From NCBI GenBank assembly GCA_014378485.1, contig JACMNO010000027.1:1-42772 (forward strand): 42,772 bases of DNA, written 5' to 3'. Shown one piece after another: positions 8,052 through 17,813 of the stretch. This DNA comes from Bacteroidia bacterium (GTDB lineage: Bacteria > Bacteroidota > Bacteroidia > B-17B0 > Aurantibacillaceae). The first letter of the stretch is position 1. The number at the start of each line of letters is the position of its first letter. Under the pieces are notes generated by a model, which worked only from the letters and a program-made list of their open reading frames with translations, ran no database searches and had not been told where the DNA came from. The position numbers and the translations under genes were made by a program.

Positions 8052-9381
8052 TAAACTACTAAAATACATTAAACAACCTGTAAGCATTGCCCCCCTTGTT
8101 ATTTTTAGAATAACATTTGGGGCATTGCTGTTTATATCTACGTTGCGTTTTTTATTAAAAGGCTGGGTACATCAATTTTATGTGTTACCAAAGATGTATT
8201 TCCCGTATTATGGTTTTGAATGGGTAAAACCATTGTCTGAAAACACAATGTATCTGTTGTTTTTTATTCTCCTGTTTTGCGCATTACTTGTTATAACTGG
8301 CCTATTTTACAGAGTAGCAATAGCATTGTTTTTTTTAATTTTTACTTACGTCGAGTTAATTGATAAAACCAATTACCTAAATCATTATTATTTTGTAAGT
8401 ATCGTTTGCTTTATTCTACTGTTTATTCCTGCCCATTTATCTTTTTCGTTAGATATTAAATGGCGAAAAAAAATGGAGATCGAAAAAATTTCCCGTTTTT
8501 ATATTTTATTGATTCAGGGACAACTTTTTTTAGTTTATTTTTTTGCGGGCATTGCAAAAATCAATTACGATTGGTTAATTAATGCTCAACCATTAAAAAT
8601 GTGGCTTCCGGCGTTTTCACACTTTTATATTATTGGTAATTATTTAGAACAGGATTGGGTAGCTTACTTATTTTGTTGGTTTGGTTGTATTTACGATTTA
8701 AGCATCGGATTTTTTCTGTTTAATAAAAAAACAGTTGGCATTGCCTATGTATTTGTTTTAATTTTTCATTTAGCAACTGCCTTGTTTTTTAATATCGGTA
8801 TGTTTCCTTATGTGATGATTGTTATTACAGTAATTTTCTTTAAGGAAGAAACGCATATTCTTATTTTACAAAAATTAAAAACTGTTTTCAGGTATTCTAT
8901 GCCCCGGAACTCAACAAATACTTTAGATTTGAAACCTTTGCTAATCGCCATTTTTAGTGTGTATTTTATTATGCAACTTATTATGCCATTCAGGTATTTG
9001 CTATACGATGGTAAATTATTTTGGACAGAGCAAGGTTATCGTTTTTCGTGGCGCGTGATGTTGATGGAAAAAGCCGGGACAGCCTTTTTTTATGTAAAAG
9101 ATTCAAAAACAAATAAAGAGATAGAGGTTGATAATAAAAAATATTTAACATACATGCAGGAAAAACAAATGTCAACGCAACCAGATATGATGGTGGATTA
9201 TGCGAAATTTTTAAAAAAAGAGTTTTCTGAAAAAGGATTTCTAAACCCAACAGTGCGGGCGCAAAGTTTTGTTACATTAAATGGGAGTGGCTCTAAGGAA
9301 TTTATAAACGATACTATTGACTTAAGTTTAGAAAGTAATTCTTTTCTAAAAAATAAAACCTGGATTAAAGATTTTAATTGA
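8038..9381 (+). CDS. HTTM domain membrane protein (vitamin K-dependent gamma-carboxylase-like)
   Basis: A 447-aa integral membrane protein with about eight hydrophobic segments in residues 15-320 and a soluble C-terminal part. The HTTM hallmark is LIDKTNYLNHYYFVSIVCFILLF (about residues 104-126), together with FRITFGALLF near the N-terminus; this resembles the membrane core of vitamin K-dependent gamma-carboxylase. The substrate is unknown. It begins with GTG inside the 3' end of the imelysin gene and its stop overlaps the TTG start of the TonB receptor, so all three are probably translationally coupled. The context suggests a role in iron acquisition. Confidence 0.9.
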   Translation: MTAIDKLLKYIKQPVSIAPLVIFRITFGALLFISTLRFLLKGWVHQFYVLPKMYFPYYGFEWVKPLSENTMYLLFFILLFCALLVITGLFYRVAIALFFLIFTYVELIDKTNYLNHYYFVSIVCFILLFIPAHLSFSLDIKWRKKMEIEKISRFYILLIQGQLFLVYFFAGIAKINYDWLINAQPLKMWLPAFSHFYIIGNYLEQDWVAYLFCWFGCIYDLSIGFFLFNKKTVGIAYVFVLIFHLATALFFNIGMFPYVMIVITVIFFKEETHILILQKLKTVFRYSMPRNSTNTLDLKPLLIAIFSVYFIMQLIMPFRYLLYDGKLFWTEQGYRFSWRVMLMEKAGTAFFYVKDSKTNKEIEVDNKKYLTYMQEKQMSTQPDMMVDYAKFLKKEFSEKGFLNPTVRAQSFVTLNGSGSKEFINDTIDLSLESNSFLKNKTWIKDFN

Positions 9382-11588
9382 AAACTGCATTTACATATTT
9401 ATTTATATTTCTAAGTATTCTTTTAGCTTCTCAAAACGATACTATAAAAACTGATTCTATTAAAATTAAAAAAAAGGTAGAGTTAGTTGAGGTTGTTGTA
9501 ACTGCAGAAAAGGATAATACATTTGGCATTTCACGTCTTAATAATGTAGAAGGCACAACTATTTATGCAGGAAAAAAAACGGAGGCTATTTATTTAAACG
9601 ATTTAAACGCTAATCTGGCATCCAACAATAGCCGGCAAATTTTTGCCAAAGTTGCAGGCATTAATATTTTTGAAAACGATGGAGCTGGTTCAAGCATAGG
9701 AATTGGCGGCAGAGGATTAAATCCCAATCGTATTTCTAATTTCAACACCCGTCAAAACGGATATGATATATCGGCCGATGCTTTAGGATATCCTGAAAGT
9801 TATTATGTGCCGCCGGCTGAAGCTATTGAACGAATAGAGATTTTAAGAGGAGCTGCCAGTTTACAATTTGGAACACAATTTGGCGGTATGATTAATTACA
9901 AGTTTAATGATCCAAGTTCAAGAAAAATTGCCCTTCATTCACGTCAAACGCTGGGTTCCTTTGGTTTCTTTAATTCATTTAATCAGTTGAGTGGCACGGT
10001 AAAAAAAATAACGTATTCTACTTTTTATGATTATAAACATTACAAAGGCTGGCGTCCAAATGCCGAATTAAACTCACACACTGCTTATGTTCAGTTGGGC
10101 TATCACATTAATGATCGAATATTTATTAAGGCAGAGTACACACATCTCAATTATTTAAATCAACAACCGGGCGGCTTAACAGATAAACAATTTTTGAAAG
10201 ATGCTACACAAAGTAATCGAACCCGAAATTGGTTTAAAGTAAACTGGAACTTATACAACTTAAATGCTGATTTCAAATTAAATGATAGAACCCGTTTAAA
10301 TGTACTGGTTTTTGGGGTGTATGCCGGTCGCGATGCTTTAGGAACACTTGAACGAACCGATAGACAAGAGGACACAACAAAAAACAGAAATTTATTAAGC
10401 GATGTATATAATAATTTTGCTACCGAAATCAGATTACTGAGACGATACACTTTTTTAAAAAACCAAAGTAATTTTTTAATTGGCGTACGAGCGTATAAAG
10501 GTATTACAACAAGGAAGCAAGGAGAGGCGGATAAAACCAACAAACCAAACTTTGTGTTTTTAAATCCTAATAATTTGGAAAACTCTTCCTACCAATTTCC
10601 ATCTACTAATCTGGCTGCATTTTCTGAAAACATATTTCAACTAACCTCAAAATGGAGTATAACGCCTGGTATTAGATGGGAATATATTAATACAAATTCT
10701 AATGGCTATTATCGCTTATTAAATAAAGATTTGGCGGGAAACATTTTATTAGATAAAAAAATAGAAGATATCAGAAGTAGCACAAGAAGCTTTATTTTGC
10801 TGGGTATTGGTTCGCAATATAAAATAACAAAGGGTATAGAATTGTATGCGAATTTCAGTCAGAATTACCGTTCTATTAATTTTAACGACATGCGCGTTGT
10901 AAATCCTAATTTTCAGGTGGATCCTAATTTAAGAGACGAGAGCGGTTTTACAACAGATGGTGGCATAAGAGGCGTTATAAAAAATCTTCTCTATTTTGAT
11001 GTTAGTGGCTTTTTGTTAAAATACAATAACCGTATTGGTACAGTTTTAAAAGTTGATAGCTCTACCTACCAAATAGTTAGATATAGAACTAATGTAAGTG
11101 ATAGCAGAAATATAGGAATTGAAGCATTTGCTGAGTTAGATTGGTTAAAATTATTCAGAAAAAACACGAAACATAAATTATCAACTTTTATTAATACATC
11201 GTTTATTGATGCGATTTATGTCAGCAGCCAACAAAATGGTTATAATAATAAGAAAGTAGAATATGTACCTGAGTTTATTATCAGAACAGGTATAACATAT
11301 GGTTACAAAAAGTTTGGAATTACTTGCCAGTATGCCTATACCAGCCAACAATTTTCAGATGCCACTAATGCAATAACTACACCTTCTGCTATTTACGGGT
11401 TAATTCCAAGCTACAGTGTTGCTGATGTATCAGCAAATTATACTTATAAATTTATTGGTATTAACGCCGGCATTAATAACGTTTTAAATGCTGCCTATTT
11501 TACAAGAAGAGCGGAAGGATATCCGGGACCCGGCATAATTCCGTCAGATCCTTTTAATATATACACAACCTTAATTATAAAGTTGTAG
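9378..11588 (+). CDS. TonB-dependent outer-membrane receptor (FecA-like)
   Basis: A 736-aa outer-membrane receptor. After a signal peptide (about residues 1-18) comes a TonB-box-like stretch VELVEVVVTAEKD (about residues 34-46), a plug domain (residues about 75-180 with GIGGRGLNPNRISNFNTRQNG and IERIEILRGAASLQFGTQFGG), and a 22-strand-type barrel ending in the aromatic-containing strand FNIYTTLIIKL. It resembles the Fe(III)-dicitrate/siderophore receptor subgroup and lacks an N-terminal carboxypeptidase-like domain. The start is TTG within TTGA, overlapping the HTTM stop by 4 bp. It is the last gene of the operon. Confidence 0.93.
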   Translation: MKTAFTYLFIFLSILLASQNDTIKTDSIKIKKKVELVEVVVTAEKDNTFGISRLNNVEGTTIYAGKKTEAIYLNDLNANLASNNSRQIFAKVAGINIFENDGAGSSIGIGGRGLNPNRISNFNTRQNGYDISADALGYPESYYVPPAEAIERIEILRGAASLQFGTQFGGMINYKFNDPSSRKIALHSRQTLGSFGFFNSFNQLSGTVKKITYSTFYDYKHYKGWRPNAELNSHTAYVQLGYHINDRIFIKAEYTHLNYLNQQPGGLTDKQFLKDATQSNRTRNWFKVNWNLYNLNADFKLNDRTRLNVLVFGVYAGRDALGTLERTDRQEDTTKNRNLLSDVYNNFATEIRLLRRYTFLKNQSNFLIGVRAYKGITTRKQGEADKTNKPNFVFLNPNNLENSSYQFPSTNLAAFSENIFQLTSKWSITPGIRWEYINTNSNGYYRLLNKDLAGNILLDKKIEDIRSSTRSFILLGIGSQYKITKGIELYANFSQNYRSINFNDMRVVNPNFQVDPNLRDESGFTTDGGIRGVIKNLLYFDVSGFLLKYNNRIGTVLKVDSSTYQIVRYRTNVSDSRNIGIEAFAELDWLKLFRKNTKHKLSTFINTSFIDAIYVSSQQNGYNNKKVEYVPEFIIRTGITYGYKKFGITCQYAYTSQQFSDATNAITTPSAIYGLIPSYSVADVSANYTYKFIGINAGINNVLNAAYFTRRAEGYPGPGIIPSDPFNIYTTLIIKL

Positions 11589-11611
11589 TGAGTGCGTCTT
11601 AAAATTAGTAG

Positions 11612-12631
11612 TTACAGTCCTTTAATACAATCCACAAAAAACTTCACTTTATTTTTATCGATGTCGGGGTATAAACCATGTCCTAAGTTGGCTATGTAAC
11701 GCTGCTTCCCAAAATCCGCTACCATTTTACGGGCCGTAGCTTCAATAGTTTTTTCATCAGCGTATAACATGCAGGGATCGGCATTGCCCTGTAATGTTTT
11801 TCCATTACCAATAATAATACGTGCATCCTGCGGGTTAATTGTCCAGTCTAAACCAATCGTATTACAGTTTAATTTTGCCATATCTGCTAAAGCAAAGTGG
11901 GCATCTTTTGCAAACACCGTTACCGGAACCAATGGTTCAATGGCATCGCATATTTTTGAAATGTATTTTAAAGAAAATTCTAAATATTGATCATGGCCTA
12001 AAACACCCGCCCAGCTATCAAATAGTTGTATCATGTCGGCACCGGCAGCTACTTGCCCTTTTAAATAGTTGATGGTACTTTGCGTGATCTTTTCCAATAA
12101 TTGATGAGCCAACGTTGGTTCCTGATAAAAAAACTTTTTAGCCTGACTAAACGTTTTACTTCCACTGCCTTCAATCATGTAAGCCATAAGTGTCCATGGG
12201 GCTCCTGCAAAACCAATTAAAGGAACGCGGTTATTCAAGTCTTTTTTTGCCAATTTAATCGCCTGCATGACGTAATCCAAATCACCGGCTTCTGCAATGC
12301 GTAGATCATCAATATCTTTTTTTGACTGAATGGTCTTTTCAAAGTTAGGTCCTTTTGCTTCGATCATCTGATAAGGTAAACCCATCGCTTCAGGGATTAC
12401 TAAAATGTCGGAAAAAATAATAGCCGCATCCACTCCTAAAATATCCACAGGTTGGATCGTTACTTCAGCAGCCAGTTCAGGATTCTTGACAAACTCAATG
12501 AAGTTTTTAGCACGTGCACGGGTGGCTTTATATTCAGGTAAGATACGGCCTGCCTGTCGCATCAACCATATAGGAACACGTTCTACCTTTTCACCTTTTG
12601 CTGCCCGTAATATTAAGTCGTTTTTATACAT
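11612..12631 (-). CDS. hemE: Uroporphyrinogen decarboxylase
   Basis: HemE converts uroporphyrinogen III to coproporphyrinogen III in haem biosynthesis, in the cytosol. The 339-aa protein shows the N-terminal signature [21 protein letters not shown] (about residues 20-40), the [13 protein letters not shown] loop, [16 protein letters not shown], and the C-terminal [12 protein letters not shown] and [11 protein letters not shown] segments expected of the family. It starts one base after the bestrophin gene's stop on the same strand, so the two form a pair. It faces the TonB receptor gene tail to tail across only 23 bp. Confidence 0.97.
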   Translation of the reverse strand: MYKNDLILRAAKGEKVERVPIWLMRQAGRILPEYKATRARAKNFIEFVKNPELAAEVTIQPVDILGVDAAIIFSDILVIPEAMGLPYQMIEAKGPNFEKTIQSKKDIDDLRIAEAGDLDYVMQAIKLAKKDLNNRVPLIGFAGAPWTLMAYMIEGSGSKTFSQAKKFFYQEPTLAHQLLEKITQSTINYLKGQVAAGADMIQLFDSWAGVLGHDQYLEFSLKYISKICDAIEPLVPVTVFAKDAHFALADMAKLNCNTIGLDWTINPQDARIIIGNGKTLQGNADPCMLYADEKTIEATARKMVADFGKQRYIANLGHGLYPDIDKNKVKFFVDCIKGL

Positions 12632-12632
12632 T

Positions 12633-13496
12633 TTAATTTAAAATTTCGTTGAGGTTTGTTTTTATTTTGTTACAAATGTCATTTATAGGAAGGTCATTAT
12701 CATCTTCACCAAAAGGGTCTTCAATTTCTTCAGCAATTAGTTCAATGCTGGCAAAAACATATAATACGATCACAGATATGGCCACAGTGATGTATCCGAA
12801 TTCAGTAGCAAAAAATATAGGCAGAGACATGATATATAAAAAGATCATTTTCTTAAGGAAGATATTATAAGAGTAAGGAATTGGCGTATTCTTGATCCGT
12901 TCACAGGCGCCGCAATTATCAGTAAATGATTTTAATTCTTCATTCAGGATGATCAGATGTTCATTGGTTAATTGTTTGTTAAGATAAAGTTCATTGATCT
13001 TAGTATACAAAGCTTTTGCGATCCTATTGGGTTTATGATTCGCGGATGAAAAATCATCTAAACTTATGGATTCAGTAGGTGTAAATTCTTCAGGAATTTC
13101 TTTGTCCCTTAAGTGATTTTTAAAACTGAAAATGTGATTAATGATCAGGTGTTTTAGTTCCAGCCTGGTTTTTTGATCGGCAATAATGGCTGAAAGTTTA
13201 AGAGACAGATTTCTTGAATTATTAACGGTGCTTCCCCAGATCTTTCTTCCTTCCCACCAACGATCATAAGCAGAGTTGGTCCTGAATACTAATAACATTG
13301 ATAGGACAAAACCTAAAATGGAATGCATGACCGTTGGATTCTTTGTAATTATAGGGAAGTAATGGTTTTCCAGGAATACAACAACGGCGGAATATAAACC
13401 AATACAAACCAGCGAAAAGAAAAGCTGCCTAAACGTATCACTTTTGTGAAACTGTATGATCAGCGTAAACCAGTCTTTGGGATTATAAGTTACCAT
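12633..13496 (-). CDS. Bestrophin family ion channel (YneE/UPF0187-like)
   Basis: A 287-aa membrane protein of the bacterial bestrophin family. Bacterial members form pentameric channels. Hallmarks are [37 protein letters not shown] (about residues 61-97), transmembrane segments near residues 25-45 and 210-250, and the C-terminal [20 protein letters not shown], the conserved acidic stretch of the family. Ion selectivity cannot be judged from sequence. The stop lies one base before the hemE start, suggesting co-transcription. Confidence 0.92.
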   Translation of the reverse strand: MVTYNPKDWFTLIIQFHKSDTFRQLFFSLVCIGLYSAVVVFLENHYFPIITKNPTVMHSILGFVLSMLLVFRTNSAYDRWWEGRKIWGSTVNNSRNLSLKLSAIIADQKTRLELKHLIINHIFSFKNHLRDKEIPEEFTPTESISLDDFSSANHKPNRIAKALYTKINELYLNKQLTNEHLIILNEELKSFTDNCGACERIKNTPIPYSYNIFLKKMIFLYIMSLPIFFATEFGYITVAISVIVLYVFASIELIAEEIEDPFGEDDNDLPINDICNKIKTNLNEILN

Positions 13497-13530
13497 AATT
13501 TAAGTTGCAAAGTTAACAGCTTTCGTCAAT

Positions 13531-13959
13531 TCAGCACTTTAAAACATGACCAAATCGGGCAATAAACCTTTTATTTTTAAGATAGACGAAGTGTTGTTTC
13601 TTTAAGGAGTTCTCAAAAAGTCCTATAAACAATTCCTCGTTACAAGAGATGCCACATTTTTTTCCTTTGATGAAACGAACATGCGTTACTTTCCCGGCAT
13701 CATCGATCTCAAGATACACATCAGCATAAAAGCTTGTGCAGTTTTTACAGTTCAGTTTTGATACCTTATAATTTTTTTGAATCTTATTGTATTCAAAATA
13801 ATTCCAGTTGTTTTCAAAAGAGGTCCATTCTGCTTTTTCGGTGTTTGAAAAAGAACTGTAAGCCTGGTAAAAATGTAGCGTGTCCGATTGCGCTAATAGT
13901 TGATGAATAAAAGAATGGCCAAGATAAAATACGGTAGCAAAAATCCAGAAATTTTTCAT
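13531..13959 (-). CDS. Small secreted protein, unknown function
   Basis: A 142-aa protein with an N-terminal signal-like segment (MKNFWIFATVFYLGHSFIHQLLAQ, cleavage after about residue 23). The mature part has four cysteines in two pairs (LNCKNCTS and KKCGISCNE) and a final Cys142, which could form disulfides. I do not recognise a domain. It is transcribed singly, divergent from the M1 peptidase gene, and ends 35 bp before the bestrophin gene begins on the same strand. Confidence 0.75.
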   Translation of the reverse strand: MKNFWIFATVFYLGHSFIHQLLAQSDTLHFYQAYSSFSNTEKAEWTSFENNWNYFEYNKIQKNYKVSKLNCKNCTSFYADVYLEIDDAGKVTHVRFIKGKKCGISCNEELFIGLFENSLKKQHFVYLKNKRFIARFGHVLKC

Positions 13960-14109
13960 AATTGAGCAAATATTATACTATTTCATGGATATAATTTACC
14001 GTCTATATAGTTTTTAACCAAAGACAGTGTGTTTAACATTTTTATAACCTAGATTCGAGATTATATATTTAAAAATTGCACAAAACAAGCTACTAAAATT
14101 ACACTATTC

Positions 14110-16122
14110 ATGAAAAAATTATTATTATTCTTTGCTATGACTTCTTACATAGCAATTCATGCACAAAACCATTATTGTGCAGATCATAAAGCACAACGTT
14201 TTAATAAAACTCTGGCGGTAAAGCAATCAGCAAATAAACTTGGTTCAACACAGGGAACTAGTTCAATTCCGTTAGAGAATAAATACGACCTGAAATTCTA
14301 TCACTTAAATGTTAATGTAGAACGTACTACCAATTACATCAGTGGTAATGTATTGAGCAAAGCTAAAGTTATTGTTGCTGCTATGGATTCCTTTGCTTTT
14401 GTGCTTCACCAGAATTATACAATCGATTCGGTTTATGTCAATGGTGTTAAACGAAATTTTGTGCGCAGGGATAGTTTGATAAACGCGAGTGCCGGAACAC
14501 CTGTTCTTCAAAACCAGTTATTTGATGCTGTTGTTTATTATAAAGGATTTTCACCGACCGGTGGTGGTGCTGCCATTGGAGATGGTTACACAGCAGGTAC
14601 TTCAGGTTCCTGGGGTAACCAAGTTAGCTGGAGTTTAAGTGAAAGTTTATGTGCTTATCATTGGTTTCCCTGTAAACAGGACCTGAGAGATAAGATCGAT
14701 TCCTCATGGGTATTTGCTACAACAGATTCTGCCAACATGGTTGGATCAAATGGTCTTTTGAAAAATGTTGTGACAGTCGGAAATAAAAAACGTTACGAAT
14801 GGAAATCAAGTAACCCGATTGATTATTACCTCATCTCTGTAGCTACAGCAAAGTACAAACCTTATATATTGTATGCAAAGCCAATGTATCTGCCGAATGA
14901 TTCTATTCTTATACAAAATTTCATTTACGATAATGCGATTAATAATTCGGCGTGGGCAGGTCAGAAAACAGCTTTGAATAAAATTGTTCCAACCATTGAA
15001 CTGGAATCCAAACTATATGGTATGTATCCTTTTTATAAAGAAAAATACGGTCACTGTATGGCTCCGTTTGGCGGCGGTATGGAACACCAGACCATGACCA
15101 GCCTAGGATTTTTTGATTTTGAAATTGATGCCCATGAATTGGGACATCAGTGGTGGGGTGATAATGTAACCTGTGCAGCATGGAAAGATATTTTCATCAA
15201 TGAAGGATGGGCAAGTTATACGGAGTATTTATGCGACCAGTATTTACCGGCTATTTCTGGAACAAGCGCTACTACAAAAATGCTGAACGTTCATAATAAT
15301 GTAATGTCACAAATTGGCGGAAGCTGTTATTTTACGAATGCGGATACGATGAATGCCAATGTTATTTTCAGTTCGCGCTTAACGTATGATAAAGGAAGTG
15401 CCTTAATTCATACGATGCGTTACGTCATCAATAACGACTCTGTATTTTTTCCCGCAATCAGAGCTTTTCAGAATACTTATAAAGGAAGCACTGCCAGTGT
15501 AATCGATTTTAAAAACTTTATGCAAACCTTTAGTGGACTTAATTTTGCGCAGTTTTTTAATCAATGGTATTACGGAGAAGGTTACCCAACCTTTGCGGTT
15601 TCATGGAATCAATCCAACAATATATTTTATTTAAAGTCATCACAAACAACTTCAAAGCCTTCTTCTATTCCTTTATTTATGACATCTGTGGATTATCGCA
15701 TTTCGAGATCAGCAAAACCGGATACCATTGTGAGGTTATATCATGGACAATCTATTGAAAATTATACCCTTGCATTGACGGGTACAGTAACGAGTATTGG
15801 TGTAGATCCGAATAACTGGATCCTGAATAAAGTGAGTACTAACACCAAAGACATTAATCTAAGCACCGGAGAATTAGAAGCAGATGCTCCGTTGGTTTTT
15901 GTTGGGCCTAATCCCACATCGGATGCCCTGAATATTTATTTATATAAAAATGACCAGGCATCTGTAGAAATAATTGACATTACCGGTAAAACAGTTTTAC
16001 AACATAATATTAATTCTCATGCTGAGTTCGATATTTCTAAATACGCTAATGGGATCTATACTGTTACTGTAAAGAATAAACAAGGCGAGGTTTTAAAAAC
16101 CAGTAAGGTGGTGAAGAATTAG
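14110..16122 (+). CDS. Secreted M1 family metallopeptidase with T9SS type A sorting domain
   Basis: A 670-aa secreted zinc aminopeptidase-like protein. The signal peptide covers about residues 1-18 (ending IHAQ). The substrate-recognition motif GGGMEHQTM precedes the zinc site HELGH (His342, Glu343, His346), and the third ligand Glu365 (INEGWASY) follows after the classical 18-residue spacing. The C-terminal 75 residues (FVGPNPTSDALNIYLY to KTSKVVKN) form a type A T9SS sorting domain, so the enzyme is probably released or anchored at the cell surface to degrade peptides. A strong terminator follows. Confidence 0.94.
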   Translation: MKKLLLFFAMTSYIAIHAQNHYCADHKAQRFNKTLAVKQSANKLGSTQGTSSIPLENKYDLKFYHLNVNVERTTNYISGNVLSKAKVIVAAMDSFAFVLHQNYTIDSVYVNGVKRNFVRRDSLINASAGTPVLQNQLFDAVVYYKGFSPTGGGAAIGDGYTAGTSGSWGNQVSWSLSESLCAYHWFPCKQDLRDKIDSSWVFATTDSANMVGSNGLLKNVVTVGNKKRYEWKSSNPIDYYLISVATAKYKPYILYAKPMYLPNDSILIQNFIYDNAINNSAWAGQKTALNKIVPTIELESKLYGMYPFYKEKYGHCMAPFGGGMEHQTMTSLGFFDFEIDAHELGHQWWGDNVTCAAWKDIFINEGWASYTEYLCDQYLPAISGTSATTKMLNVHNNVMSQIGGSCYFTNADTMNANVIFSSRLTYDKGSALIHTMRYVINNDSVFFPAIRAFQNTYKGSTASVIDFKNFMQTFSGLNFAQFFNQWYYGEGYPTFAVSWNQSNNIFYLKSSQTTSKPSSIPLFMTSVDYRISRSAKPDTIVRLYHGQSIENYTLALTGTVTSIGVDPNNWILNKVSTNTKDINLSTGELEADAPLVFVGPNPTSDALNIYLYKNDQASVEIIDITGKTVLQHNINSHAEFDISKYANGIYTVTVKNKQGEVLKTSKVVKN

Positions 16123-16143
16123 TTTTCTTTTAATTTATTTGAA

Positions 16144-16174
16144 AAGTTCCGATCTTGTGATCGGGACTTTTTTG
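16144..16174 (+). terminator. Rho-independent terminator after the M1 peptidase gene
   Basis: AAGTTCCGATC (16144-16154) pairs with GATCGGGACTT (16159-16169) as an 11-bp stem with one G-T wobble and a TTGT loop, followed by a T run. It lies 21 bp after the stop codon. Confidence 0.85.
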
Positions 16175-16196
16175 TTTGAATTTAATCTGATTCTTT

Positions 16197-16712
16197 GATA
16201 CTTTTTGCAGCTAAATTAGAACTTACTTTCGTTGCCTGCCATGCAAAGAAAGTAACAAAGAAAGATCATCGCCTTTTAAATTTACCTTGAAAATCTCGAA
16301 GCACTTCCCCGCCCGATTTTAGAAACTCGGCCGGGTGAAAAACTCGCCCTCAGACAGTCTAAAATCGTCGTGCAAAGGCCTTTATGAAAGTGCTTCATTT
16401 TCTTCGTTAAATTTAAAAGATGGAGTATACAAGTCAGATGTTCATGATGCTTTTGTGAGATGTAGATGTGCTAAAAAACGCCGATTGGATGTTTTGATTT
16501 AGAGTCATGAATATTTGAAACAGCGTAAAACATTATTTAGAATGGTGCGGGGATGTGAATGAACGGTGCGAACTACAATTTTTTAGGGAGTCCTTGCGCT
16601 GTGCGCCCCTAAAAAGATTGGAGTTGGCGTTCGTTCTTGATTTTTTTGTTACTTTTTTCATCAAGGAAAAAAGTAAGATAAAGAAGCTTTTGGATACTTT
16701 TGCAAAAGTATC
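16197..16712. repeat. Structured non-coding repeat unit, copy I (uninterrupted)
   Basis: This block aligns with 21337-22144 once the nested element there is removed. In order it contains: hairpin 1 (16223-16255); a nested long stem (16298-16396: GAAGCACTT/AAGTGCTTC outside, CGATTTTAGA/TCTAAAATCG inside); a long stem (16557-16636: GAATGAACG/CGTTCGTTC outside, CAATTTTTTAGGG/CCCTAAAAAGATTG inside); a perfect 11-bp hairpin (16649-16676); and the 20-bp palindrome GATACTTTTGCAAAAGTATC (16693-16712). The left end GATACTTTTTGCA (16197-16209) is inverted relative to the right end. Several arm differences from the other copy are compensatory. The right end is 2 bp from the ispE stop codon. The whole gap 16175-16714 has no credible gene. 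Confidence 0.8.
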
Positions 16713-16714
16713 GA

Positions 16715-17566
16715 CTACTTCATCTTCCCGCACCAGTGCGGAAAAGAACCTAACTGTTTAAGTATGGGTTCTTCCTCAAAAAGTCCAAACACGGCACTTC
16801 CGCTACCACTCATGCAGGCATATAACGCACCGCAATTATACAAATCCTGTTTTGTTTTTTCAACGATGGGATATAAACTAAAAATGGACTTCTCAAAATC
16901 ATTTACCAATTCATGTTTCCATGAAGATATGGGTTGTTTGATGAAGTCCAATAAAGAACGTGAAGGCTGTTGAGGTCTCACGAGGCTATAGGCTTCTTTC
17001 GTATTGCTATGTATGTTTGGGTAAATGATGGCAATGAATAAATGACTCAGATCCAGATCAAGATCTGCGAATACATCTCCTTTTTGAGTAGCGTAAATAG
17101 GTTTGTTTTTAATAAAGAAGGCGCAATCACTTCCCAGTTGCCGAGCCATATCCATGCGTTCAGTTTCTTGGAATTTGAGATCGAATTGTTCATTCAGTAA
17201 ATTGATAAAAAAAGCAGCGTCCGCACTTCCGCCGCCAAGGCCCGCTCCCATGGGCAATACCTTATGCAAGTAAACCTCCAAAGAAGGAAGGGATTTTTTT
17301 TGCTGCATAAGCTGGTAAGCTTTATATAATAAATTGTCTGAGATGTTTCCCGATACCGGCAAGCCGCTTAAGTGCAGATTAAAGTTCAGAGAACGATTCT
17401 CTGCAGAACTATCCCGCTTTAAAGTCATAGGTCTTTCAATTACCTCCAAAGCCTCATTCCAGCCAACAGGATAAAAAATGGTCTCAATATTATGAAAACC
17501 GTCTTCCCGTTTTTCGGTCACATGTAATCCTAAATTTATTTTAGCGTTGGGGAAACAAATCATCAC
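16715..17566 (-). CDS. ispE: 4-diphosphocytidyl-2-C-methyl-D-erythritol kinase
   Basis: IspE phosphorylates CDP-methylerythritol at the 2-hydroxyl in the non-mevalonate isoprenoid pathway, in the cytosol. The 283-aa GHMP kinase shows the N-terminal FPNAKINLGLHVTEKREDGFHNIETIFYP, the ATP-binding glycine-rich motif LPMGAGLGGGSADAAFF (about residues 104-120), and the C-terminal MSGSGSAVFGLFEE motif 3. The start may be Met1 or Met2. The gene ends only 2 bp from the structured repeat, whose hairpins and palindrome probably serve as its terminator. Confidence 0.96.
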   Translation of the reverse strand: MMICFPNAKINLGLHVTEKREDGFHNIETIFYPVGWNEALEVIERPMTLKRDSSAENRSLNFNLHLSGLPVSGNISDNLLYKAYQLMQQKKSLPSLEVYLHKVLPMGAGLGGGSADAAFFINLLNEQFDLKFQETERMDMARQLGSDCAFFIKNKPIYATQKGDVFADLDLDLSHLFIAIIYPNIHSNTKEAYSLVRPQQPSRSLLDFIKQPISSWKHELVNDFEKSIFSLYPIVEKTKQDLYNCGALYACMSGSGSAVFGLFEEEPILKQLGSFPHWCGKMK

Positions 17567-17588
17567 ACAAAACTATTATAAATATTTG

Positions 17589-17720
17589 AAACACATAGCC
17601 ACATAGTTTTTAAGGTCATACCGGCCGTTGTCGGCACCTACAAAAATCAAAATACTATGTGGCTCCGAAGCAGATTCACCAGATCACCTTTTCTTCGCAA
17701 AACTATGTGACTATGTGTTT
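17589..17720. repeat. CACATAG inverted repeat pair
   Basis: AAACACATAGCCACATAGTTTT (17589-17610) and AAAACTATGTGACTATGTGTTT (17699-17720) are inverted copies matching at 21 of 22 positions. A further CTATGTGGCT sits between them at about 17654. The same core recurs as a hairpin at 33312-33360. It lies in the divergent ispE-accA gap, upstream of the accA promoter. Function is unknown. Confidence 0.6.
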
Positions 17721-17759
17721 TACCCATAAATCACCATTGACTATCAACAACTTACAAAC

Positions 17760-17788
17760 GTTGATTTTTTATTTTTTTAGTATCTTTG
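17760..17788 (+). promoter_or_regulatory. Promoter of accA-efp
   Basis: A GTTG at 17760-17763 and TATCTTTG at 17781-17788 are separated by 17 bp, matching the Bacteroidota primary sigma consensus TTG-N17-19-TAnnTTTG. The ATG of accA is 26 bp further on. This is the clearest promoter in the window. Confidence 0.7.
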
Positions 17789-17813
17789 CCCTCTAACTAA
17801 TTACCACTATACA

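Noticed and set aside
16555..16761. Open frame of 68 codons in repeat copy I, resembling frames in copy II
   Set aside because: The homologous stretch in copy II (21976-22194) is broken into two different frames by indels, while stem pairing is kept. It is a by-product of the structured repeat.
17568..17575. TAGTTTTG on the minus strand as an ispE promoter
   Set aside because: It matches TAnnTTTG but ends 1 bp before the ATG, so transcription would begin inside the coding region, and there is no -33 box.
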